Shown: in pieces, positions 43,856 to 51,410 of the stretch | Layout: the number at the start of each line of letters is the position of its first letter | Position numbering within the stretch: position 1 is the first letter of the stretch | Assembly: GCF_001866075.3 (NCBI RefSeq) | Contig: NZ_CP063356.1 | Coordinates: 4,020,164 to 4,084,163 of the forward strand | Reading direction: 5' to 3' | DNA length: 64,000 nucleotides | Origin: Anaerobacillus isosaccharinicus | Lineage (GTDB): Bacteria > Bacillota > Bacilli > Bacillales > Anaerobacillaceae | Notes under the pieces: model-generated | Database searches by the model: none | The model's input: the letters and a program-made list of their open reading frames with translations, nothing else | What the model was told of the DNA's origin: nothing | Program-made: the position numbers and the translations under genes

Positions 43856-45316
43856 CTAACCCATTAACGTGATAATTCGTTTCATATTCACTACGAAGAT
43901 GGTTGTTGCACTTTGTATGTGCATACCTAAGAGACCATGGGAATGACTTTTTTTAAACCCATGGCGATTCTTTAGCTCTGCGTTCTTAGCCTCGATCATA
44001 TACCTATTTTTCGCTAACTCTTTGAACTCTTCTGTTTCCTGATAGAGTTGGTGTTCCTCATGAAATTTATCCTTCTTCAAAGTTACGGTATATGTTTTAC
44101 TTGCAGATCCTTCTTTATAACAGCCTTCTCTTAGTGGACATACCTTACATTTCTCAATATCAAAGTAATGGGTTTCTCGTAATACGGTTCCTTCCGTTGC
44201 GTGTTTTTTCTTCCCATGTAAAGCTTTTTTAATTGCCATATGCCCTGCTGTACATACATATCGCCCAGCATCCTTATTGTAATCAAATTCACCTGTTGCC
44301 CTTTTAGTGCCCTCTGATACAGTTTTACTTAATTTCGATACTAACTTAATTTCTTTTTCTTTTGTATATTCAATCATATCTTTCTCAGAGTAAGCTCCGT
44401 CGCCAATGAATGCTTTCACTTCAATTCCATTTTCAATTGATTTCTCAATTAATTCTTTTGCCTGTTTTCCGTCATTCTGTTCACCTGTTGTAACAACAGC
44501 TGATGTCACAATACGCTCTGGAACCATAGCGATGTGAGTTTTGTATCCAAAAAAGGATGTGTCTGAACTCTTATGTCCAACTTTTGCATCTTTTTCTACA
44601 GTTGAATTTAAGTGTTCGATATCATCGTTGACAATCTCCTCTAATAAATGAGCTTTTAATCTTACGTCTTCTTTAACGTATAACTGCTCGTCCTTTTTAA
44701 TGATATCTACTAATTGATTACAATAGTTAATATGGTCAACTAATTCACTCGTACTTGGCTTAGTAGGCATTTTATCTTTATAAGTGTCGTCCTGTTTATA
44801 AACGCTCTTCCTTAACTGTTTGGACTGTTCAATCAAGATTTCAATAGGTGATTTAGAGTTAAACATACTATTTGTATGAGTGGAATCCGCAATGATTTGG
44901 TTGGATTTAATAAGCCCTTCTTTCAAGGCAATCTCAACCGTCTTTTTAATAAGTAAATTTAATAATGATTCGTCTTGTAATCGAAGTTTTCTAAATTTAG
45001 TTAAGCTTGTTGGATGAACCATTTTATCTTCAGGTGCTACATCTAAAAAGTATTTAAATGACATATCAAACGTCGCTCTCTCAATCAAATCACGATCAGA
45101 CATTGGGTACATCACCTTGAGTAATAGTAACTTAAACATCATAATTGGACATTTGGCTGTAGCGCCAAATGCCTCATTATACATATCTTTTAATTCGTCA
45201 TAGATAAATTCAAAGTCAACTAAGTTATTAAACTTCCTCAAGAAATGATTTTCTGGGATTAGTATATCGTAAAGTTCACTGTACGAACTGAGCATTAGTT
45301 CTTTTTTAGGTAGCAT
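43856..45316 (-). CDS. IS1182-family transposase, copy A
   Basis: 486 aa. N-terminal DUF772-like segment (PIMMFKLLLLKVMYPMSDRDLIERATFDMSFKYFL), DDE core (SNQIIADSTHTNS; VKAFIGDGAYSEKDM) and a C-terminal Cys-containing segment (CKVCPLREGC) before NRYMIEAKNAELKNRHGFKKS. The length is normal. It is not closely similar to the second IS1182 protein in this window. Confidence 0.93.
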   Translation of the reverse strand: MLPKKELMLSSYSELYDILIPENHFLRKFNNLVDFEFIYDELKDMYNEAFGATAKCPIMMFKLLLLKVMYPMSDRDLIERATFDMSFKYFLDVAPEDKMVHPTSLTKFRKLRLQDESLLNLLIKKTVEIALKEGLIKSNQIIADSTHTNSMFNSKSPIEILIEQSKQLRKSVYKQDDTYKDKMPTKPSTSELVDHINYCNQLVDIIKKDEQLYVKEDVRLKAHLLEEIVNDDIEHLNSTVEKDAKVGHKSSDTSFFGYKTHIAMVPERIVTSAVVTTGEQNDGKQAKELIEKSIENGIEVKAFIGDGAYSEKDMIEYTKEKEIKLVSKLSKTVSEGTKRATGEFDYNKDAGRYVCTAGHMAIKKALHGKKKHATEGTVLRETHYFDIEKCKVCPLREGCYKEGSASKTYTVTLKKDKFHEEHQLYQETEEFKELAKNRYMIEAKNAELKNRHGFKKSHSHGLLGMHIQSATTIFVVNMKRIITLMG

Positions 45317-45772
45317 AGTTTCACCAATTTTCTAATGATTTTCTATCTCTATAATACCATTTTTCCTTCACCAGCTAAATAATGCGTATGAAAAAAGGAA
45401 GAGTTTCCTCTTCCTTTTCTCACGAAGGCGATATTGAGACTTTTTCAGCAGTCTCCTTATTTGGTGCATACTTTTTTGAAAACACTATGAAAACACTATG
45501 AAAACACATCATTTTACTGTCCTGTTAATGAATTTTCCAGTGAATTTTTTACAAACTCTCGATAAACTCATCATTTATTCCGAGAGTCTATTATTTCTTT
45601 ATCATGAATTATTCGTATGAGAGAATAAAAAAGTTACAGTTTTACAAAAAAACTATTTCAATGATTAGTCTATCAATAAACGATCGGGATCCATAATCAT
45701 TTTCATTTCCTCAAAGTTACTGTAAAGTTAGTCATTAAGAAGGTTTCGATTCTAAGGATACGGAGGGCAACG

Positions 45773-45940
45773 ATGACTATTGAAAAAAAGGATAAATGCT
45801 ATTGCCTCGAAATTTTCCGCCAAAAATATGGAAATCACGTGACAGGTAATTGCTTAAAACTAGAGTGTGAACGTTATCGACGAGAGAATAATCTCCCACC
45901 TTCAAAGGATCAACGTAAAAAAAATGAAGGTAACTCATAA
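45773..45940 (+). CDS. Small Cys-containing protein
   Basis: 55 aa, MTIEKKDKCYCLEIFRQKYG at the start, with two further cysteines (NCLKLEC). Ribosome binding site GGAGGG is 6 bases before ATG. The opposite-strand frame 45777-46028 has no ribosome binding site. The four cysteines could bind a metal; no family is recognised. A hairpin without T-run (45951-45995) follows. Confidence 0.6.
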   Translation: MTIEKKDKCYCLEIFRQKYGNHVTGNCLKLECERYRRENNLPPSKDQRKKNEGNS

Positions 45941-46033
45941 GTGTCTGCCTCTCAAGTGCTACTAGATCAGAAGAATTTTGATCTGATCTAATACTTGAAG
46001 TGACTGAAACTTTTTTAGTTACCTTCATTGCTA

Positions 46034-47014
46034 TTAATGAGTAAAAATTAGTAAACTAGAAACAAAGTAAACGATAATGAGCACTGCTGAGGGTATCCAA
46101 TAAGCTGTTTGAAACCGCGGTAGCTTAAAGCGTACTAATGAGTAAACAACTATGACACTTAATATAAAAGTTGCCACCGCAGTAATGGAATGGACGGATG
46201 AAACCGTCGAAATAATTGGAGCTGGACGATAGAAAACATCAGCGCCGATTAAGATTAAAATGTTGAATACGTTGCTCCCTAAAACGGAACCTATAGCCAA
46301 GTTATAGTTTCGAAGTTGAATAGCTATTAACACGGCTACCGCTTCTGGTAGTGACGTTGTCGCTGCAATTAAGAAGCTTCCCACAAAGCTTGATCCCAAA
46401 CCAGTTATGACAGCGATTTTATCTCCAGTAATCGCTAGTAAACTACCTGCCAATAAAATAACAATGGCCGCAATTGAAAAGCCGATAATGGCTCTTTTTA
46501 ATGAAATAGCCGAAGAAATTTGTGGTACTTCTTCCTCGTCCTCTTCACCCTCTTTTGCTTTTTTTGACAGGGCGTACATACCAATCACATAGATAACTAA
46601 TAATAGGATCGCATCTAAACCAATCCCGAAAACCGAGTATGGTAGTTTAAGAGTAAGTGCAAGAAAAATGACAAAGGTTAGGAACATACCGAGGTAAACT
46701 GTGTAGAGATTACTTTGGGACGCTCCTTTAAAGATTTGTTTTTTACGAAAGTAAAGGTCAAAACTTGCAATGATCAATAAATTAAACAAATTACTCCCTA
46801 GGACGTTTCCTACTGCCAAGTCAGGGTTGTTTAAGCCAATTGCAGTTAAACTTGTCGTTACTTCAGGTAAGGATGTAGCCCCTGCTAAGAAAATCGTCCC
46901 AATCATCATCCCACCTAAGGAAGTCTTCTCACTCAGGACATCAGCATAAGTGGAAAGCTTAATTGCTGCTAGTACTGTAAAAAGTGCTGCGATGAAAAAT
47001 AATAAAAATACCAT
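46034..47014 (-). CDS. CaCA-family cation/proton or sodium antiporter (YrbG-like)
   Basis: 326 aa, two homologous halves each with the alpha-repeat GATSLPEVTTSLTAI / AATTSLPEAVAVLIAI and NVLGSNLFNLLII / SVLGSNVFNILILIG, and an acidic linker (EGEEDEEEV). About ten membrane helices. The upstream yybP-ykoY (manganese) riboswitch suggests that it exports Mn2+ or responds to Mn2+ rather than serving only calcium. Confidence 0.9.
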   Translation of the reverse strand: MVFLLFFIAALFTVLAAIKLSTYADVLSEKTSLGGMMIGTIFLAGATSLPEVTTSLTAIGLNNPDLAVGNVLGSNLFNLLIIASFDLYFRKKQIFKGASQSNLYTVYLGMFLTFVIFLALTLKLPYSVFGIGLDAILLLVIYVIGMYALSKKAKEGEEDEEEVPQISSAISLKRAIIGFSIAAIVILLAGSLLAITGDKIAVITGLGSSFVGSFLIAATTSLPEAVAVLIAIQLRNYNLAIGSVLGSNVFNILILIGADVFYRPAPIISTVSSVHSITAVATFILSVIVVYSLVRFKLPRFQTAYWIPSAVLIIVYFVSSLLIFTH

Positions 47015-47044
47015 TATCCAAACCTCCTCTGTTATACAAACAGA

Positions 47045-47104
47045 AAAAGACCATTTTATGAAAAAGCTCTTTAAATAAAAGCTATTTCATAAAAAGGTCT
47101 TGCG
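47045..47104 (-). terminator. Riboswitch-linked terminator
   Basis: AAGACC(T)TTTTATGAAA pairs with TTTCATAAAATGGTCTTTTT. The 5' arm shares AAGACC with the aptamer 3' end, so ligand binding and termination exclude each other. Confidence 0.82.
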
Positions 47105-47200
47105 TACTTTGCATAAACACAAAGCTTAATGAACCGGGTGAAAACTCTCACCGACTTGACGACTCATTAACCTGTTGGTCGCTACTCCCCTTTTTGGGCT
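47105..47200 (-). promoter_or_regulatory. yybP-ykoY manganese riboswitch aptamer
   Basis: On the minus strand AAAGGGGAGTAGCGACC, then GTCGTCAAGTCGGTGAGAG with TTTTCACCCGG, and finally a hairpin ending in GCAAGACC. These are the conserved blocks of the yybP-ykoY family, which binds Mn2+ and switches on efflux genes. It lies about 85-185 bases before the antiporter start. Confidence 0.88.
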
Positions 47201-47393
47201 TATTCGTTTGTTGTACTTAATGTATCACAGAGAAAAATCAGCGTCAATCATTTTAATTTCGTAAAAGCTAAAAAAAGATGAGGGGTCGTCCTATTAAGTC
47301 TCATACAGAGCGTCCGAGCCTAGGTTACAACATATGGTTTGCGGAGTCTGCCCTAATTATTAACTTTTCTCAAACAGCTGGCAGTTCAATAGG

Positions 47394-47571
47394 TGGACAT
47401 CAGATCCGTTATTTTGAAAATTTAACTATATTTTAAACTTTATCGGACATCAGATACGCTATTTGCCTATATTAGGCGAAAAATATGCGATTTTTACATG
47501 AATAAGGGATCTGATGTCCTCGAAAGCTTTCTAACTAGTAACTTTACATGAAATAAAGGAACCACTGTCCT
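47394..47571. repeat. Four-armed GGACAT repeat, copy 3
   Basis: Forward arms GGACATCAGATCCGTTATTT (47395) and CGGACATCAGATACGCTATT (47454); reverse arms AATAAGGGATCTGATGTCC (47501) and AAATAAAGGAACCACTGTCC (47551). The segment 47201-47390 holds nothing else I recognise. Confidence 0.75.
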
Positions 47572-47650
47572 ACTTTTCATTCCTTGTGGTGTTTTTTTCT
47601 TTCAGGTGACTCTTGCACTTTGTTTTGTGAAAACCTTTAAACAAGATTTA

Positions 47651-48355
47651 TCACTTTTTCGGAAGTTCACAGCCACTTTCGTCACAGTTCAGACCGCCAT
47701 CTTCGCTCTCGATTTGGTTAAGGCGATCTTGTTCAATTATTTGGTGTAATGATTGCACAAACGTTTCCGTTGGTTGTGCCCCAGTAATCGCGTATTTTTT
47801 GTTGATAAGGAAATACGGGATGCTACGAATACCGTATTGACTTGCTTCCTGTTCGTCGGCTCTTACCGCATCGCTATAAGCATTACTTGATAACATCTCT
47901 GTTACTTGATCACGGTTTAGGCCTACTTCTACTGCAAGTTCTATGAGGGTTTGGTGCTCACCAATATGCTTTGACTCCGTATAAAACGCACGTAATAATC
48001 GCTCTGTCATCGCCTGCATTAAATCGTTGTCTTTAGCAAACATTGCCAAGCGGTGGGCATCAAACGTATTCGTTAACACCATTGTGTCAAAACGGAAATC
48101 TAAGCCTGACTCTTTTGCACTTTTTTCCATGTTGCGGCAATTAGATTTGGCTTGCTCGATGCTCATGCCATATTTTTGCGATAATTTCTCGTAAATATTA
48201 TAGTCAACATCACGTGGCATCGATGGATCTAATTCAAAGCAGCGATAAACAACTTTAGTTGGGTGTTCTATCTTTTTAAGTGCGTCCTCCAGACGCCTCT
48301 TGCCAATATAGCAAAATGGTCAAGCGAAGTCAGTCCACATTTCAATTAACAACAT
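47651..48355 (-). CDS. FrnE/DsbA-family oxidoreductase, candidate selenoprotein
   Basis: 234 aa if TGA at 48320-48322 is read as selenocysteine (residue 12): MLLIEMWTDFA-U-PFC-YIGKRRLEDAL. FrnE-family proteins begin W-S/T-D-F-x-C-P-F-C-Y-I-G-K-R-R, so the TGA replaces the first active-site Cys; Cys15 remains. The rest, ELDPSMPRDVD to CDESGCELPKK, is intact, including the C-terminal CxxxGC motif. ATG 48355 is behind GGGGGA (ATG 48358 overlaps it). If TGA is a stop, translation would restart at about 48220 and lose the active site. A SECIS-like hairpin follows the TGA. These are predicted thiol-disulfide or isomerase enzymes of the thioredoxin fold. Confidence 0.72.
48282..48322 (-). promoter_or_regulatory. 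Candidate bacterial SECIS element
   Basis: After TGA (48322-48320) the hairpin GCGTC-TGGAG-GACGC forms at 48296-48282, with the loop 29-33 bases downstream of the TGA and G as its second base, as bacterial SECIS elements require. Its GC-rich codons (CTG, GAG, GAC) contrast with the AT-rich surrounding gene. Confidence 0.6.
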
Positions 48356-48477
48356 CATTCATTCCCCCAATCTATTTTATACTTGTAGTATATCTACTTT
48401 TAACTATATTCACCAATAATGTGAATTGAAAACAGGGCACCTCTGGTTGCGACTTATTCAAGGGCATTAGCCAAATG

Positions 48478-48502
48478 AAAAAACTCTCAAGCTGAGAGTT
48501 CT
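48478..48502 (-). terminator. Terminator of the 49-aa gene
   Basis: On the minus strand AACTCTCA-GC-TTGAGAGTT is followed by TTTT, after the stop at 48516. Confidence 0.75.
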
Positions 48503-48515
48503 TTAAGAATTTTTA

Positions 48516-48665
48516 TTATACATTAGATGAATCGTCATAATCGTAGCGAAATCCATCTTTTTGGGCATTAGTTTTAGATTGAGTCTGCTCTTTCTCGTCC
48601 ATCGGTACTTGAGTTTTCTCGGCTTGTTTTGCTGGGCTTGTTAAGTTTTTTTTTGAAATCGTCAT
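48516..48665 (-). CDS. Small hydrophilic protein, 49 aa
   Basis: Strong ribosome binding site AGGAGG before ATG 48665. Sequence rich in Lys, Gln and Asp, ending YDYDDSSNV. There is a dedicated terminator downstream. It resembles the many small hydrophilic proteins of sporulating bacilli, but no family is certain. Confidence 0.65.
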   Translation of the reverse strand: MTISKKNLTSPAKQAEKTQVPMDEKEQTQSKTNAQKDGFRYDYDDSSNV

Positions 48666-48754
48666 TGTGGGCCTCCTAAAAGATAATCTTCCTTTGTTAG
48701 CTTTTGTAAAAAAAGGAAGTTGTATTCTTTATAAAGCCCATAACTCGATTACTT

Positions 48755-49084
48755 TTAAGACTTTTCTTTGATGAGAAAATGCTTTTTTAAAATTTTCTCG
48801 AGATAGTCGTAAGGTGTTGTCTCAACCTGACCATAGCCTTTATCAGTATAGATATGGGTGGCATTTGGTAAGACTCTTTTAAATTGTTTTCTTAACTTTT
48901 CACCTGATTCATCAGCATCGACAAGTATGTAAACATCTCGATCTTCAATTGGAAAAATAAACTCCTCCAGTTTTGACTCACTCATCGTCCCATTCGTACA
49001 GATCACATTAACAGGCTCATCTAGAACGAACATTACCCGCTTGCGATCGCTTGTTCCTTCAACAATTAAAACCTTTTCCGCCAT
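48755..49084 (-). CDS. Toprim-domain protein (YusF-like)
   Basis: 109 aa. KVLIVEGTSDRKRV supplies the Glu motif and VYILVDADESGEKLRK the DxD motif of the Toprim fold found in primases, topoisomerases and RNase M5-like nucleases. It is a stand-alone domain. A nucleic-acid phosphodiester role is inferred. Confidence 0.8.
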   Translation of the reverse strand: MAEKVLIVEGTSDRKRVMFVLDEPVNVICTNGTMSESKLEEFIFPIEDRDVYILVDADESGEKLRKQFKRVLPNATHIYTDKGYGQVETTPYDYLEKILKKHFLIKEKS

Positions 49085-49207
49085 CTCTTCTCATCCTTTA
49101 CAGCTGTGTTTTTTACAATTCATCTAAGCTTAAGTTTTGGATAACTGATTTGAGCCTATTCATGTTTTAGTTTACATAATACGATTATTGTAACCATGGT
49201 ATTTAAG

Positions 49208-49975
49208 TTAAACTTCCTCATCAGAATTTTCATTCGGCTCAGTTAATTTCTCTAGATAATAGTCGACAAGCTCAGGGTATTCCTTTAATTCTTTTATACC
49301 CTTTTCACTAATAACATATGTACCTCTTTTAATTCTTTCAAACCATTTATAGAAGTTTTTTGTTAAGATCGACGGTGTTTTTTTTCCAGTGCCAAGCTCA
49401 ATTAAAGCTTTTGGGGATAGCTGACCAAATTTTTCAAGATAACAGGCAATTTGGATGCAATTTTCTTTATAGGCCGTCATAATTCTCGTTCGGTTACTCC
49501 CACCAACATTAAAATCTCCACTTCGCCCATTTACCTCCGTGATCACCATTTCTCTTTTTCGCTTGTTTTGGCGCATGCTTTTCTTCCGATCAAATGAAGT
49601 TGGATGAAACAAAATCTCTGTTTTTTTTCGGTTTCCTGAAAATGAAACAACTATTAATCCAAGTTCTAGCCTTTTAAGCAAATGGCAAATATCGGTCCAG
49701 CGTTTTGATCTCAGTTTGTACTTTGGTTTTGGGATCGCTATGTACACATGATCTGTTAGGCGCTGTCGTTTTGTTGCTTGGACGAGGAGCTCGATATTTA
49801 ATGTAAGTTTTAATTCGATTACAACTAATTCATCGTCTTTTACAGCTACAATATCACAATCTTTAACCTCACCATAAACTTCATATCCATCTTTAATAAA
49901 TAACGTCTGGATTGGTTTATACAAATCTACCTCTAATATCTTCTCTTTTTCCTTCAAAAGATAAACACCATCCAA
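49208..49975 (-). CDS. DUF2161 PD-(D/E)XK-type protein
   Basis: 255 aa. GYEVYGEVKDCDIVAVKDDELVVIELKLTLN has the Asp and E-x-K spacing of the PD-(D/E)XK nuclease-like fold, followed by QATKRQRLTDHVYIAIPKPKY, as in DUF2161 proteins. The start is uncertain: TTG 49975 has no clear ribosome binding site, and family alignment suggests that translation may begin about 10-15 codons later. Confidence 0.75.
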   Translation of the reverse strand: MDGVYLLKEKEKILEVDLYKPIQTLFIKDGYEVYGEVKDCDIVAVKDDELVVIELKLTLNIELLVQATKRQRLTDHVYIAIPKPKYKLRSKRWTDICHLLKRLELGLIVVSFSGNRKKTEILFHPTSFDRKKSMRQNKRKREMVITEVNGRSGDFNVGGSNRTRIMTAYKENCIQIACYLEKFGQLSPKALIELGTGKKTPSILTKNFYKWFERIKRGTYVISEKGIKELKEYPELVDYYLEKLTEPNENSDEEV

Positions 49976-50052
49976 TCCGAAATTAGTAACTATTTATTCT
50001 ATCATTAATTTTAGTAACATTAGAAAGTTTAATTGTCTCAGACCAATTGTTA

Positions 50053-50232
50053 CGGACATCAGTTCCGTTATTTCTGAAAAAATCGCCATTTTTAGAAATT
50101 ATCGGACATGTGTTCCGCTATTCTATTAAAAAGACAGCAAATCTCTCAAAAATTAAGTAAATAACGGAACTGATGTCCGATAAAAAACAAAAATTACACA
50201 AAACTATAAAATAACGTACCTGATGTCCGATA
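50053..50232. repeat. Four-armed GGACAT repeat, copy 4
   Basis: Forward arms CGGACATCAGTTCCGTTATT (50053) and CGGACATGTGTTCCGCTATT (50103); reverse arms AATAACGGAACTGATGTCCG (50158) and AATAACGTACCTGATGTCCG (50209). The structure is the same as copy 1. Confidence 0.8.
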
Positions 50233-50384
50233 ATGCAATTCAGCGCTAGTTCAAGCGGATCGTACTCGCATTTTTGCACTGTACCAAATAGATTATTTTG
50301 TCTAAAAGTTCTCAATTACTAAAACTTTCCTTTTATTAACTCTTATATTATGATTATCTCATTAAAATCCAAAGGGGGAAAGTT

Positions 50385-51252
50385 GTGAAGCCGTTTTTTA
50401 GAAATCATCCTATTTTATTTGCCATTTTTATCTTATTTTTATCAAGAGTCGTAGGGTTGGGAGTAGTCTCTTTAGTTAACCTTTTTTACCCCGATCTTGA
50501 TCCTATCAAAGACCTAGGTTGGCTAATTCAAATCTTATTTGCATCAACAGCGCTTGCCCTTGTGTTTTGGTCAGGCGATACAAAGGGAATCGGATTTACG
50601 AAACCTGTTTCAAAAAAAGAATGGCTATTATGGATACCGCCACTCATTATTCCTATCTTTATTTTTCTAACTTTTGGTTTTAACGTAAATCGAGTTATCA
50701 AAAGCGATTGTCTTAACAATTACCGCATTATGTGTAGCTGTAAACGAAGAGGTCATTTTCAGAGGTGCGATTGTAAAAGGTCTACTTCGATTTGGTGCTA
50801 ATGTGACGATATTTGTCCCTGCGGTTTTCTTTGGACTTATTCACCTTGGTAATTTACTAGGTGGAGGAGATTTGGTATTTGGTATCTATCAAACTCTCTG
50901 GGCAATAGCGGGGGGGATCGCATTAACAGCATTAAGACTTCGTAACGGGAGCATTTATCCGGCGATTTTATTTCATTTTATCCTAGATATTACGGAATAT
51001 TTTTCAACCGGAGAAAACGGTGTTCATCAAACTGGCTTTTCAATAAATTCTCTAACCATTTTCCTTATTTTAAATGTCCTTTTTGCTATTTATGCATACA
51101 TTGCCTTCAAAAAAAGCAAGTATAATGTGATCAATTCTGACGTTAGTATTAATAGGGGAATAGCCAACCTTTTAACGAAAATATACGCTAAGACATTTAT
51201 GTTCACAGAGAAGTTATTAAAAAAGTTAGTTTTCGAGGCATATTTTACCTGA
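50385..51252 (+). pseudogene. CPBP-family intramembrane protease, frameshifted
   Basis: GTG 50385 (GGGGGA upstream) starts MKPFFRNHPILFAIFILFLS... with membrane helices. At the AAAA run 50700-50703 one extra base throws it into CSCKRRGH; the correct continuation (SAIVLTITALCVAVNEEVIFRG...) lies one frame over and runs to 51252. EExxxR (EEVIFR), FxxxH (FGLIH) and the third His helix are intact. The deletion of one A would restore it. CPBP proteins include bacteriocin-immunity and CaaX-type proteases. Confidence 0.82.
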
Positions 51253-51333
51253 ATTTAAATAAAGATATTATATGTACAAGTTAAAAGGAGCATTCCTGTT
51301 AGAAGTATTTTCGGGGACTTGAACAAAAAAGAG

Positions 51334-51402
51334 CCTTCTTGGTATGATACGGGGTGTCAAATCGTCTGCCGAGATGACCCCTAACTTAGTTAACCAAGGA
51401 GG
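51334..51402 (+). promoter_or_regulatory. Leader hairpin hiding the transposase ribosome binding site
   Basis: CCTTCTTGGT (51334-51343) pairs with ACCAAGGAGG (51393-51402, the ribosome binding site); GGGGTGTCA pairs with TGACCCC inside it. Folding would occlude AAGGAGG before ATG 51411. Confidence 0.6.
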
Positions 51403-51410
51403 ACTCCATA

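Larger units (their letters stand above)
43727..45456 (-). mobile_element. IS1182-family element, copy A
   Basis: 1730 bp with ends GGAGACTGCTGAAA/TTTCAGCAGTCTCC and a 7-bp target duplication TTATTTG (43720-43726, 45457-45463). It sits inside the right non-coding end of tandem IS unit 3. A hairpin near each end (43774-43817; about 45393-45420) probably blocks read-through transcription. Confidence 0.92.
41956..45591 (+). mobile_element. Tandem IS, unit 3, interrupted by an IS1182 element
   Basis: Same ends and TATT borders (41952-41955 and 45592-45595). Its sequence differs from units 1-2 at scattered positions, and the right end is split by the IS1182 element (43727-45456). The right part also has a duplicated AACACTATG stretch. 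Confidence 0.88.

Noticed and set aside
45777..46028. 83-codon minus-strand frame
   Set aside because: No ribosome binding site, and it lies over a plus-strand small gene with a strong one.
47651..48220. Annotating the FrnE-like gene as starting at 48220
   Set aside because: This start is internal and has no ribosome binding site; it would drop the CPFC region. The frame continues upstream to 48355 except for one TGA.
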